From: Syntrophales bacterium
Lineage (GTDB): Bacteria; Desulfobacterota; Syntrophia; Syntrophales; UBA2251
Length of the DNA stretch: 15,208 nucleotides
Assembly (NCBI GenBank): GCA_023230905.1
Contig: JALNWL010000042.1
Coordinates: 1-15,208, forward strand
Reading direction: 5' to 3'
Part shown: one piece after another, positions 5,934 to 13,625 of the stretch
Layout of the letters: each line of letters opens with the position of its first letter
How positions within the stretch are numbered: the first letter of the stretch is position 1
Notes under the pieces: model-generated
Seen by the model: only the letters and a program-made list of their open reading frames with translations
What the model was told of the DNA's origin: nothing
Database searches by the model: none
Made by a program: the position numbers and the translations under genes

Positions 5934-8900
5934 ATGCCGAAGCGAACCGATCTCAAAAAGATCCTCATCATCGGGTCGGGACCGATCATTATCGGCCAGG
6001 CCTGCGAGTTTGACTATTCCGGCTCCCAGGCCTGCAAGGCCCTCAAGGAGGAAGGCTATTCCGTCATCCTCGTGAACAGCAATCCGGCGACGATCATGAC
6101 CGATCCCGAGATGGCGGACCGGACCTACATCGAGCCCATCACCCCGGAGATTGTGGAGAAGATCATCGCCCGGGAGCGGCCGGACGCCATCCTCCCCACG
6201 CTGGGCGGCCAGACGGGGCTCAACACGGCGGTCTTTCTCGCCCGTGCCGGTGTCTTCGAGAAGTACGGCGTAGAGGTCCTGGGGGCGTCGGCGGAGGCCA
6301 TCGCCCGCGCCGAGGACCGGGATCTCTTCAAGCAGGCGATGCTCGAGATCGGCGTGGGGGTTCCGGACAGCGGCATCGCCACCACCGTGGAGGAGGGCAT
6401 GGCCATCGGCCTCGGCATCGGCTTCCCCCTCATCCTGCGGCCCGCCTTCACCCTGGGCGGCACCGGCGGGTCGATCGCCTACAACAAGGAAGAACTGGAG
6501 GAGTTCCTCGCCAAGGCGATCGAATACAGCCCCGTGGGGCAGGTCCTGGTCGAACGGTCGGTCCTGGGCTGGAAGGAGATCGAGTTCGAGGTCATGCGGG
6601 ACGCCGCCGACAACGTCATCATCGTGACCTCCATGGAGAACGTCGACGCCATGGGCGTTCACACGGGCGACAGCGCCGTCGTGGCGCCGGCCCAGACCCT
6701 GACGGCCCCCGAATACACCCATCTGACGGCTCTGTGCCGCAAGATCATCCGCAAGATCGACGTCACCGGCGGCGTGAACATTCAGTTCGCCGTGAGCCCC
6801 GACAACGGCGAGGTGGTGATCATCGAGGTCAACCCGCGCCTGTCCCGCAGTTCGGCCCTTGCGTCCAAGGCGACCGGTTTCCCGATCGCCCGCGTGGCGA
6901 CGAAGCTGGCGGTGGGGTTTACCCTGGATGAAGTCAAAAACGACGTGACCGGCCGGACGTCGGCCCTCCATGAGCCGACGATCGACTACTGCGTCTTCAA
7001 GATTTCCCGTTTCACCTTCGAGAAGTTTCCGCTGGCCGACCCGACCCTGAACACCTCCATGAAGGCCGTCGGCGAGGCCATGTCCATCGGCCGGACCTTT
7101 AAGGAAGCCTTTCAGAAGGGGCTCCGCTCCCTGGAAACGGGGCGCTTCGGTTTCGGCGCCGACGGCAAGGATGTCCCCTTCGAGGGGGACGGCACCGTCG
7201 AGAAGATTCGCGAGAAGCTGCGGATTCCGAACGCGGAGCGCTTCTTCTACATCCGCTACGCCTTCCAGGCCGGGCTCACGATCGACGAGATCTACGACCT
7301 CACGCGCATCGACCGCTGGTTTCTCTTCAACATGAAGGAGATTTTCGACATCGAGGAAGAGCTGGTCCGCTACCGGTTCCACGGTGTGAAGCGGGACCTG
7401 CCGGTCTGGAAGAAGGACTTCCCCGCGGCGCTCCTCCGGCGTGCCAAGGAATGCGGGTTTTCCGACGTGCAACTCGCCCACATCCTGGGCGTCGAGGAGG
7501 AAACGGTCCGGCGGATGCGCAAAAAGCTGGGGCTCAATCCCGTCTACAAGCTCGTCGACACCTGCGCCGGAGAGTTCAAGGCCGACCGTCCCTACTACTA
7601 CTCCTCTTTCGAGACGCTGGAGGAGAGCCATCCCTCGGACCGCGAGAAGGTCATCATCCTGGGTGGCGGACCCAACCGGATCGGCCAGGGGATCGAATTC
7701 GACTACTGCTGCGTGCATGCCTCCCTGGCCCTGCGGGAGCTGGGGTACGAGAGCATCATGGTGAACTCGAACCCGGAGACGGTCAGCACCGATTACGACA
7801 CCTCCGACAAACTCTATTTCGAGCCGCTCACCCGCGAGGATGTCCTCAACATCATCGAGCGTGAGAAGCCCGTCGGAGTCATCGTACAGTTCGGCGGACA
7901 GACTCCCCTGAACCTCGCCGTGCCGCTCGAGAAGGCGGGCGTGCCCATCTGGGGGACGACGCCGGACAGCATCGACCGCGCGGAGGACCGGAAGCGCTTC
8001 CAGATGCTCCTGAAGAAGCTAAACCTGATCCAGCCCGACAACGGAACCGCCCGTTCGTACGAGGAGGCCCAGCGGGTGGCGAACAAGATCGGCTATCCCG
8101 TGATCGTCCGCCCGTCGTACGTGCTGGGCGGCCGGGCGATGGAGATCGTCTATGACGACGAGGCCTTGGGAGACTTCGTGAAGAAGGCCATCCGGGTCTC
8201 GCCGGAGCATCCGATCCTGATCGACAAGTTCCTGGAGGACGCGATCGAAATCGACGTGGATGCCCTCTCCGACGGGGAGACGACGATCATCGGCGGCATC
8301 ATGGAGCACATCGAGGAGGCCGGGGTCCATTCCGGCGACAGCGCCTCCGTGATTCCCCCCCACACCCTCGACCAGCGCCTGGTTCAGGTCGTCAAGGACA
8401 ACACCTACGCCCTGGCCCGCGAGCTTCATGTCAGCGGCCTCATGAACATCCAGTACGCCATCCGCAACGACGTGGTCTATGTTCTGGAAGTCAATCCGCG
8501 GGCGTCGCGGACGGTACCCTTCGTCAGCAAGGCGACGGGGGTTCCCCTGGCCAAGCTGGCCACGAAGGTCATGGCCGGCCGGACCCTTGCCGAGATGGGA
8601 TTGACGAAAGAGGTGGAAATCCGTCACGTGGCGGTCAAGGAATCGGTGTTCCCCTTCGCCCGCTTCCCCGGCGTGGACGCGATCCTGGGGCCGGAGATGC
8701 GATCCACGGGCGAGGTCATGGGGATCGACGTGAGCTTCGGCAAGGCCTTCGGGAAGTCCCAGATCGCCGCCGGGACGAACCTTCCTCAGACCGGGAAAGT
8801 CTTCATCAGCGTGATGAACAAGGACAAGCGCCAGATCGTCTTTCTGGCCAAGCAGATGGAGCACATGGGCTTCTCCATCCTGGCGACGGCCGGGACGGGC

Positions 8901-9203
8901 GGGGTTCTGAAGAACAACGACATCGCGGTGCAGATTCTCCCCAAACTCTCCGAAGGGCGTCCGAACGTCATCGATCTGATGAAGAACCGGGAGGTGGCGC
9001 TGATTATCAACACCTCGGGCGGCAAGAAGCCCCGCGCGGACACGGTCTTTATCCGGTCCACGGCGGTGCTGCACAACGTTCCGCTGATCACGACGATGTC
9101 CGGCGCCCAGGCGGCGGTGAACGCCATCGAGGCCATGCGGAAAGAGGCGGTGAAGGTCCGGACGATCCAGGAATATCACCAAGAGATCGGTATCGGGCGT
9201 TAG
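5934..9203 (+). CDS. carB: Carbamoyl-phosphate synthetase large subunit
   Basis: This 1089-residue protein makes carbamoyl phosphate from bicarbonate, two ATP and ammonia, feeding pyrimidine and arginine synthesis. It is complete and collinear with E. coli CarB. It has an N-terminal carboxyphosphate half (GSGPIIIGQACEFDYSG at 14-30, NSNPATIMTDPEMADRTYIEP, GGQTGLNTAV, IIEVNPRLSRSSALASKATG), an oligomerisation segment (about 400-555) and a carbamoyl-phosphate half starting near residue 570 (GGGPNRIGQGIEFDYCCVH, YVLGGRAMEIVYD, LEVNPRASRTVPFVSKATG). A C-terminal MGS-like allosteric domain (from about 954) carries ATAGTGGVL and INTSGGKK. The ATP-grasp residues look intact in both halves, in contrast to the damaged glutaminase of its partner CarA. 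The start at 5934 is the conserved MPKRTD. The last five codons and stop coincide with a 7-base repeat. Confidence 0.97.
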   Translation: MPKRTDLKKILIIGSGPIIIGQACEFDYSGSQACKALKEEGYSVILVNSNPATIMTDPEMADRTYIEPITPEIVEKIIARERPDAILPTLGGQTGLNTAVFLARAGVFEKYGVEVLGASAEAIARAEDRDLFKQAMLEIGVGVPDSGIATTVEEGMAIGLGIGFPLILRPAFTLGGTGGSIAYNKEELEEFLAKAIEYSPVGQVLVERSVLGWKEIEFEVMRDAADNVIIVTSMENVDAMGVHTGDSAVVAPAQTLTAPEYTHLTALCRKIIRKIDVTGGVNIQFAVSPDNGEVVIIEVNPRLSRSSALASKATGFPIARVATKLAVGFTLDEVKNDVTGRTSALHEPTIDYCVFKISRFTFEKFPLADPTLNTSMKAVGEAMSIGRTFKEAFQKGLRSLETGRFGFGADGKDVPFEGDGTVEKIREKLRIPNAERFFYIRYAFQAGLTIDEIYDLTRIDRWFLFNMKEIFDIEEELVRYRFHGVKRDLPVWKKDFPAALLRRAKECGFSDVQLAHILGVEEETVRRMRKKLGLNPVYKLVDTCAGEFKADRPYYYSSFETLEESHPSDREKVIILGGGPNRIGQGIEFDYCCVHASLALRELGYESIMVNSNPETVSTDYDTSDKLYFEPLTREDVLNIIEREKPVGVIVQFGGQTPLNLAVPLEKAGVPIWGTTPDSIDRAEDRKRFQMLLKKLNLIQPDNGTARSYEEAQRVANKIGYPVIVRPSYVLGGRAMEIVYDDEALGDFVKKAIRVSPEHPILIDKFLEDAIEIDVDALSDGETTIIGGIMEHIEEAGVHSGDSASVIPPHTLDQRLVQVVKDNTYALARELHVSGLMNIQYAIRNDVVYVLEVNPRASRTVPFVSKATGVPLAKLATKVMAGRTLAEMGLTKEVEIRHVAVKESVFPFARFPGVDAILGPEMRSTGEVMGIDVSFGKAFGKSQIAAGTNLPQTGKVFISVMNKDKRQIVFLAKQMEHMGFSILATAGTGGVLKNNDIAVQILPKLSEGRPNVIDLMKNREVALIINTSGGKKPRADTVFIRSTAVLHNVPLITTMSGAQAAVNAIEAMRKEAVKVRTIQEYHQEIGIGR

Positions 9204-9300
9204 GGGAAAGGCGAACGGAGGGGGAGTGAATAATGAAGGGCGTTGGGCAATCGGTGTCGGACGTCGGGTGAAGAAAATCTTGAAAAAATCGGTGTCGGGC
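9185..9300 (+). repeat. Degenerate 7-base repeats, forward arm, from the carB stop into the spacer
   Basis: Heptamers with a GG core are in phase from 9185: GATCGGT, ATCGGGC, GTTAGGG, GAAAGGC, GAACGGA. They resume at 9242: GTTGGGC, AATCGGT, GTCGGAC, GTCGGGT; and at 9287: AATCGGT, GTCGGGC. The first block includes the carB stop codon. The units resemble the reverse complement of the array at 9338-9379. Confidence 0.55.
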
Positions 9301-9337
9301 GATACGCATCGAGAATGGGTGAAAGGGGGACAGAAGC

Positions 9338-9379
9338 CCCCGACGCCCGGTGCCTAACGCCTGACGCCCAATGCACGAT
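9338..9379 (-). repeat. 7-base repeats, reverse arm, just before rpsU
   Basis: On the plus strand six gapless heptamers run CCCCGAC, GCCCGGT, GCCTAAC, GCCTGAC, GCCCAAT, GCACGAT, roughly GCCYRAY. They are the inverted form of the repeats after carB. GGCGTTGGGCA (9239-9249) pairs with TGCCTAACGCC (9351-9361) over 11 positions with one G-U. GGGGG (9325-9329) can pair with CCCCC (9337-9341). Confidence 0.6.
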
Positions 9380-9396
9380 GGAAAGGAAGGCAGAAT

Positions 9397-9588
9397 TTGG
9401 AAGTCAAGGTATTCGACAATGATGTGGACAAGGCGCTGAAGATCCTGAAGAACAAGCTGTCCAAGAGCGGTCTCTTCAAGGAGTTGAAGCTCCGCCGGGC
9501 TTACGAGAAACCGTCGGTCAAGAAAAAGCGCAAGGCCATCGAGGCCCGGCGCCGGCTTGCCAAGGTCCAGCGCCGCCGGTCCTCGTAA
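9397..9588 (+). CDS. rpsU: Small ribosomal subunit protein bS21
   Basis: This 63-residue, strongly basic ribosomal protein of the 30S subunit acts near the mRNA/anti-Shine-Dalgarno region during initiation. The S21 pattern is plain: VKVFDNDVDKALKILKNKL, then LFKELKLRRAYEKPSVKKKRKA, then an Arg/Lys-rich tail (ARRRLAKVQRRRSS). The start is TTG at 9397, read as Met-Glu-Val; GAAAGGAAGG (9381-9390) ends six bases before it and no ATG fits. A TTG start implies modest initiation strength, which could serve expression control. It is preceded by the inverted 7-base repeat arm. The next gene starts about 175 bases downstream, so it may be a single-gene unit or head of a loose operon. Confidence 0.93.
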   Translation: MEVKVFDNDVDKALKILKNKLSKSGLFKELKLRRAYEKPSVKKKRKAIEARRRLAKVQRRRSS

Positions 9589-9762
9589 GACAACCGCGGG
9601 AGGGGTGACGTCGCAAGACGGGACGTCGGTTTGACGGGTTTCGCCCGGGCGGCGACGGTGTGCGTCCTTCCCGAAGATTCCGCGCCGGCATGCCGGGTTT
9701 GCAACGGACCGGCTCCGCGCCTATCGGACGGCCGGACCGTCCGGGGAAGCGAGGTCGAGGCG

Positions 9763-10416
9763 ATGGAAGAAAATCAATATCTGGTGGACGCCCTGTCCAT
9801 CGAGGAATCCTGGCGGATATTCCGGATCATGGCCGAGTTCGTCGAGGCCATCGACGCGCTTTCCAAGGTCCAGCGCGCCGTGTCTATCTTCGGCTCCGCC
9901 CGGACCTCGCCGGAGGACCCCTTCTACCAGAAGGCGGAATATCTGGCCAGACGGCTGGTGGAAAAGGGCTTCGGCGTCATCACCGGCGGCGGCCCCGGCA
10001 TCATGGAAGCAGCCAACAAAGGGGCAACCGAGGCCGGAGGAAAGTCCGTGGGGATGAATATCCGGTTGCCCTTCGAGCAGAAGCCCAACCCCTATGCCAA
10101 CATCTCCATCGATTACCGGTATTTCTTCATCCGCAAGGTCATGTTCGTCAAGTATGCCGTGGCCTATATCATTCTCCCCGGCGGTTTCGGCACGTTGGAC
10201 GAGCTCTTCGAGGCCCTGACCCTCATTCAGACCCGGCGCATCAAGAGTTTCCCCGTCATCCTGATGGGGACGGCATACTGGCAGGGCCTCCTCGACTGGC
10301 TCAAGGGGAGCCTCCTCGCGAACGGCATGATTCTTCCGGAGGATCTCGACCTCATCCATGTGATCGACGATCCCGACGAGGCGGTCCGGCACATCCTGAA
10401 GTACGTGATTGTCTAA
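9763..10416 (+). CDS. LOG-family Rossmann-fold nucleoside monophosphate hydrolase
   Basis: This is a 217-residue cytoplasmic protein of the LOG (lysine decarboxylase-like, TIGR00730-type) family. Characterised members cleave the N-glycosidic bond of nucleoside 5'-monophosphates, releasing a free base and ribose 5-phosphate. The Rossmann core carries VSIFGSART (40-48), VITGGGPGIMEAANKGA (72-88) and the signature PGGFGTLDE (139-147); Arg124 and Lys125 in FFIRKVMF are the usual active-site pair. The helix ahead of the core (residues 1-35) is typical of the longer bacterial subgroup. I chose ATG 9763, with GAGG at 9751-9754 and 9757-9760; an upstream TTG (9631) would add an unconserved, low-complexity stretch. 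holA begins 38 bases after its stop, suggesting co-transcription. Substrate in this organism is unknown; older annotations as lysine decarboxylase are not supported. Confidence 0.88.
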   Translation: MEENQYLVDALSIEESWRIFRIMAEFVEAIDALSKVQRAVSIFGSARTSPEDPFYQKAEYLARRLVEKGFGVITGGGPGIMEAANKGATEAGGKSVGMNIRLPFEQKPNPYANISIDYRYFFIRKVMFVKYAVAYIILPGGFGTLDELFEALTLIQTRRIKSFPVILMGTAYWQGLLDWLKGSLLANGMILPEDLDLIHVIDDPDEAVRHILKYVIV

Positions 10417-10454
10417 AGCCGTGGTCCGCCGCGGCACTCCCACTGGTAACGCCC

Positions 10455-11831
10455 ATGGTTGATCAGGAAGGTGGATCCGCACCGAATCTGTCCAGGGTCC
10501 TGAGCGACATCGCATCCGGTTGTCCCGTTCCCTGCTATCTGCTGTTCGGCGAGGAGGAATTCCTCGTCAAGACGGCCCGGGAGAAGCTGCTGAACGCCCT
10601 GCTGCCCCCCGGGGAACGGGACCTGAACCTCTTCAGCCTGGATGGCGAAACGGCGGAAGCGGGACAGATCGCCGCGACGCTGATGACCCCGCCCCTGCTT
10701 CCCGGCCGCAAGGTCGTCCTGGTCGAGGGAACGCCCCTGCTGCAATCGAAAAAAACCCTGCCGGACCTGGAGAAGAGCGTTCGTGAACATCTGGATCGGA
10801 ACCCCGGACGGGCCATCCGCGATTTCCTGCTGCTCCTCCATCTGGCGGGCTGGCATCTCGAAGACTTGGCTGCCGACGGCTGGAAAAAGATTTCCGCGGA
10901 GGAGTGGAACCGGACGATTGGTGGCGAAGGCGCGGCCGAACGCGAGGCCTGGCTGCCCCGTATCCTTGACGCTTGCCTGGCGCGGGGACGGGACGCGGTC
11001 CAGGGTGCAGAGGCGACGGAGCCCCTGGAGGCGGTTCTTCGGGAGGGCCTTCCCGAAGGCAATCACCTGATCCTGACGGCCGAGGCCGTGGACAAAAGAA
11101 AGCGGCTCTTCCAGGCCATCGCCAAGTTCGGCGTTGCCCTGGAGTTTTCTCCCGTGAAGGGGGAGGCGAAACAAAAGCAGCGCCTCCAGGACGTGGTGCG
11201 GGAAAAAATCGCCCAAAGCGGCAAGAAGCTGACGCCGAAGGCCTGGTTCGCCCTGGGTGAAAAGACGGGATTTCAGCTGCGGGCCACGACGAGCGCCTTA
11301 GACACGCTCCTGACCTACGTGGGGGACAAGGTCACCGTCGACGAGGCGGATGTCGAGGCCGCCGTGGGGAAGACCCGGGAGGGCACGGTCTTTGCGCTGA
11401 CGGCGGCCCTGGACCGGAAGGACGGCCGGGAGGCCCTGTTTGTCCTGAAGGATCTCTTCGACCAGGGCGTGAACCCCTTGGTCATCCTGGCCGTAACGGC
11501 CCGCGAGATCCGCAACCTGATTCACGCCCGTCTGCTGATCGACTCCGGCCGATTTGCCGAAATCGAACGGGAGCCGGACTATGGCCGGTTTCAGAAACAA
11601 ATCTATCCCGAGATCAAGTCCGTGCTGGGCGTGGCCGGGAAGAAGGAGGGGGGGCTCGCCGGTCAGCATCCGTATGTGGTGTACCAGGCCCTGAAAAACG
11701 CGCGGCGGTTTACGGCGGAAACCCTGGTCGACGCGCTCGAGGCCCTGGCGGAGATGGATCTGGCCTTCAAATCCACGCCTCGTGATCCCGCCCTGGCCCT
11801 GGAGCGGTTCGTCCTGCGCTTCTGCGCCTGA
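10455..11831 (+). CDS. holA: DNA polymerase III delta subunit, enlarged
   Basis: This 458-residue protein is recognisable as HolA, the clamp-loader subunit that opens the sliding clamp. The N-terminal AAA+-like part shows CYLLFGEEEFLVKTAREKL (27-45) and LLPGRKVVLVEG (81-92). It resumes with NHLILTAEAVDKRKRLFQAI (203-222) and VALEFSPVKG; the collar region includes GVNPLVILAVTAREIRNLIHA (338-358), HPYVVYQALKNARRF and TPRDPALALERFVLRFC. HolA is usually near 340 residues; the excess is a helical, charged segment at about 104-197 between two core strands. The ATG at 10455 is the first in-frame start after the LOG gene but lacks a clear ribosome site. The open frame extends far upstream through the LOG gene and is not coding there. 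It ends 11 bases from the convergent NYN gene. Confidence 0.85.
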   Translation: MVDQEGGSAPNLSRVLSDIASGCPVPCYLLFGEEEFLVKTAREKLLNALLPPGERDLNLFSLDGETAEAGQIAATLMTPPLLPGRKVVLVEGTPLLQSKKTLPDLEKSVREHLDRNPGRAIRDFLLLLHLAGWHLEDLAADGWKKISAEEWNRTIGGEGAAEREAWLPRILDACLARGRDAVQGAEATEPLEAVLREGLPEGNHLILTAEAVDKRKRLFQAIAKFGVALEFSPVKGEAKQKQRLQDVVREKIAQSGKKLTPKAWFALGEKTGFQLRATTSALDTLLTYVGDKVTVDEADVEAAVGKTREGTVFALTAALDRKDGREALFVLKDLFDQGVNPLVILAVTAREIRNLIHARLLIDSGRFAEIEREPDYGRFQKQIYPEIKSVLGVAGKKEGGLAGQHPYVVYQALKNARRFTAETLVDALEALAEMDLAFKSTPRDPALALERFVLRFCA

Positions 11832-11842
11832 CGGGAGACGGT

Positions 11843-12361
11843 TCAGATCTTTCTCAGCCGGGCCTGTACGGCCTTCTCCCGCCGCGATGGCCGGCGGGCC
11901 ATGCCCTTCCGTTTTCCGCCGCGTGGCGCATCTTCGGCATCCGGATCGTCCGGCGGCCCGGCGGCGTCTTTCAGGAGGGCCTTTTCCAGGCGGTCGGCGA
12001 ATTCCAGCGAAGAAACGGCGACGGCGCCCCGGCGGCCCAGGTGTTCGGCGATTCCCCGGTCCGAGGTGACGACCAGGACCTCCTCGCGCCCCTCGCGGGC
12101 GAGACGCCGGATCACGGCATCCGCCGTTTCACCCCGCCGGGAATAGCGGATCACCACCCCGCCCGAGCGATCGCGCTCCTCGAAGGGCGATCCCCCCTGC
12201 CAGCCGTCGAAGACGACGGTGATCCGGTGTCCCCGCTGCCGCTGGTAGGTGACCAGCCGCTGGATCAGGGCCAGTCGCCCCGCCTCCAGGCTCGTCCGCT
12301 CATGGCGTAGGAGTTCCGGCGACTGCCGGATGAGGTTGTAGCCGTCGATCAGGATGTGCAT
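11843..12361 (-). CDS. YacP/Rae1-like NYN-domain ribonuclease
   Basis: This 172-residue protein has an NYN (PIN-like) nuclease domain of the YacP type. In Bacillus the homologue Rae1 cuts mRNA on the ribosome. Conserved acidic positions are all present: Asp6 in ILIDGYNLI, Asp52 in VVFDGWQGG, the ETADAVI segment (Glu78, Asp81), and Asp101 in LVVTSDRGIAEHLGRRG. The C-terminal extension first turns acidic (137-145), then strongly basic (149-172), suited to RNA or ribosome contact. The start is the ATG at 12361 on the minus strand, with GGAG about ten bases upstream; the open frame continues upstream without conserved sequence. It converges on holA with only 11 bases between stops and no visible terminator. 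Function in this lineage is inferred from family only. Confidence 0.85.
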   Translation of the reverse strand: MHILIDGYNLIRQSPELLRHERTSLEAGRLALIQRLVTYQRQRGHRITVVFDGWQGGSPFEERDRSGGVVIRYSRRGETADAVIRRLAREGREEVLVVTSDRGIAEHLGRRGAVAVSSLEFADRLEKALLKDAAGPPDDPDAEDAPRGGKRKGMARRPSRREKAVQARLRKI

Positions 12362-12422
12362 GGTCCGGTTTCTCCGACAATGGCGAGGGGGCATCGCTCT
12401 CCTTGGTGCCCGTGTCCGCAGA

Positions 12423-12441
12423 TGTCCAGGCGCCATGGACA
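12423..12441. promoter_or_regulatory. Inverted repeat, possible operator
   Basis: TGTCCA (12423-12428) and TGGACA (12436-12441) are perfect inverted 6-mers separated by seven bases (GGCGCCA). On the minus strand this lies immediately downstream of the predicted -10, within the first ~25 transcribed bases of the NYN transcript. It could be a repressor site or a short RNA hairpin. The regulator is unknown. Confidence 0.35.
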
Positions 12442-12448
12442 CACTGTT

Positions 12449-12477
12449 TTCATAGTCGATGGGCGTCCTTTGTGCAA
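12449..12477 (-). promoter_or_regulatory. Promoter candidate for the NYN gene
   Basis: On the minus strand, TTGCAC (12477-12472) and TATGAA (12454-12449) are separated by 17 bases. The -10 matches four of six consensus bases and the -35 three of six. Location about 90 bases before the NYN start is appropriate. Confidence 0.4.
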
Positions 12478-12516
12478 CGTGAAAATCGGCCCCCGCTCTC
12501 GTGACCGGCTTTTTGC

Positions 12517-12546
12517 TTGACTTCAGCCGGGCAGGTTTGTTAGGGA
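12517..12546 (+). promoter_or_regulatory. Promoter candidate for the 3-hydroxyacyl-CoA dehydrogenase gene
   Basis: TTGACT (12517-12522) is followed after 18 bases by TAGGGA (12541-12546). The surrounding string, CTTGACTTC then CCGGGC then TTTGTTAG, closely resembles bases 331-369 before the TPR gene. That recurrence supports a shared promoter type although the -10 is weak by E. coli standards. Confidence 0.45.
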
Positions 12547-12701
12547 TCAGCGTCAGCGTATCCGGTCCCGAGACGTCCTGCCGTCCGGTGCGCTTTCCGG
12601 ACTCCCCGGTATCATAAGGTTCATCCCATGGACGTATCATCGGAACAACTCGATAAGACAAGAGACTCACGACAACATTTGCCAGAGGAAGGAGTTTGAA
12701 G

Positions 12702-13556
12702 ATGGAAATCAAGAACGTGTGCGTTTTGGGTGCGGGCCTGATGGGAAACGGCATTGCGCAGGTCTGTGCGCAGGCGGGGCTCAATGTGACGATGCGGGAC
12801 ATCGAACAGCGGTTCATCGACGGCGGCATGAACACGATCCGGAAAAACCTGAGCCGCGACGTGGAGAAGGAAAAGAAAACCCAGGCCGACATGGACGCCA
12901 TCCTGGGGCGGATTAAACCCACCCTGGACATGAAAGAGGCGGCCGGCCAGGCCGATGTGGTCGTCGAAGTGGTCATCGAGGTCATGAACGTGAAGAAGCA
13001 GGTCTATCAGGAACTGGAGCAGATCGTTCCCGCCCACTGCCTGTTCTTTACCAACACGTCCGGCCTGAGCATCACGGAAATGGCCGCCATCACAAAGCGT
13101 CCGGATCGCTTCATCGGGACCCACTTCTTCAATCCCGTTCCGGTCATGAAGCTCCTGGAGATCATCCGCGGCTACGAGACCTCCGACGAAACCCTGGCGG
13201 TCGCGTCCGAGTGGGGGAAGAAGATCGGCAAGGACGTGATCGTGGTCAAGGAGGCGCCGGCCTTCGTCGTGAACCGGATCCTGTGCTCCATGATCAACGA
13301 AGCCTTCTTCGTCTTGGGCGAAGGCCTGGCCTCCGCGGAGGACATCGACAAGGGCATGGTCCTGGGCTGCAACCATCCGATCGGTCCCCTGGCCCTGTCC
13401 GACCTGGTCGGCAACGAGACGCTGCTCAGGGTCGTCGAGGGATTGCACCGGGAACTGGGCGACAAGTACCGGCCCGCGCCCCTGCTGAGGCAGCTCGTCC
13501 GTGCCGGCCGCTTTGGACGAAAGACGGGCAAGGGGGTGTACGAGTATAAGAAATAG
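12702..13556 (+). CDS. hbd: 3-hydroxyacyl-CoA (3-hydroxybutyryl-CoA) dehydrogenase
   Basis: This 284-residue cytoplasmic enzyme interconverts 3-hydroxyacyl-CoA and 3-oxoacyl-CoA with NAD(P). The N-terminal Rossmann domain starts with VLGAGLMGNGIAQ (8-20) and has Asp33 after the second strand, where NAD specificity usually rests. The catalytic His141-Glu153 pair sits in GTHFFNPVPVMKLLEI, with Ser120 in TNTSGLSITEMA and Asn191 in APAFVVNRIL. The C-terminal 3HCDH domain (about 187-284) ends FGRKTGKGVYEY. The length is that of stand-alone Hbd rather than FadB fusions. The ATG at 12702 follows GAGGAAGGAG (12685-12694) by seven bases; a TTG at 12696 overlaps that region and is rejected. An acyl-CoA dehydrogenase follows 69 bases on, so the pair likely serves beta-oxidation or its reversal in acyl-CoA fermentation. 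Chain length is unknown. Confidence 0.92.
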   Translation: MEIKNVCVLGAGLMGNGIAQVCAQAGLNVTMRDIEQRFIDGGMNTIRKNLSRDVEKEKKTQADMDAILGRIKPTLDMKEAAGQADVVVEVVIEVMNVKKQVYQELEQIVPAHCLFFTNTSGLSITEMAAITKRPDRFIGTHFFNPVPVMKLLEIIRGYETSDETLAVASEWGKKIGKDVIVVKEAPAFVVNRILCSMINEAFFVLGEGLASAEDIDKGMVLGCNHPIGPLALSDLVGNETLLRVVEGLHRELGDKYRPAPLLRQLVRAGRFGRKTGKGVYEYKK

Positions 13557-13625
13557 GCGCAAGGCCCGGGCGGTTGAGCCGCGGTCCACGCCGTGAAATT
13601 ATCTTTTTTAAAAAGGAGATGGGAC

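Larger units (their letters stand above)
12362..12701. other. Divergent intergenic region
   Basis: This 340-base stretch separates the minus-strand NYN gene from the plus-strand 3-hydroxyacyl-CoA dehydrogenase gene. It holds a minus-strand promoter candidate (12449-12477), an inverted repeat just downstream of it (12423-12441) and a plus-strand promoter candidate (12517-12546). No credible coding sequence or small RNA gene was seen. The plus-strand leader from about 12550 to 12701 has no clear structure. Confidence 0.6.

Noticed and set aside
5787..7718. Long minus-strand open frame (643 codons) opposite carA and carB
   Set aside because: It is the antisense shadow of a GC-rich conserved gene; its composition (rich in Asp, Gly, Arg, Leu, Val) shows no family motif, and carB on the other strand is certain.
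9607..9627. Two GACGTC palindromes in the rpsU-LOG spacer
   Set aside because: Short self-complementary 6-mers in GC-rich DNA, with no promoter at a fitting distance.
9725..9743. Hairpin CGGACGG-CCGGA-CCGTCCG before the LOG gene
   Set aside because: Only a 7-bp stem without a T-run, in GC-rich sequence where such pairs arise by chance; not called as a terminator.
9660..10454. Upstream extension of the holA reading frame
   Set aside because: The frame stays open through the LOG gene, but the translation is Arg/Pro/His-rich out-of-frame sequence; HolA homology starts only near 10455.
12362..12985. Upstream extension of the minus-strand NYN frame into hbd
   Set aside because: NYN homology begins exactly at MHILIDGYNLI (12361); upstream translation is unconserved and overlaps hbd on the other strand.
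13605..13614. T-run followed by A-run before the acyl-CoA dehydrogenase start
   Set aside because: No stable GC-rich stem precedes it closely; it is better read as an AT-rich spacer in front of the strong AAGGAG ribosome site.
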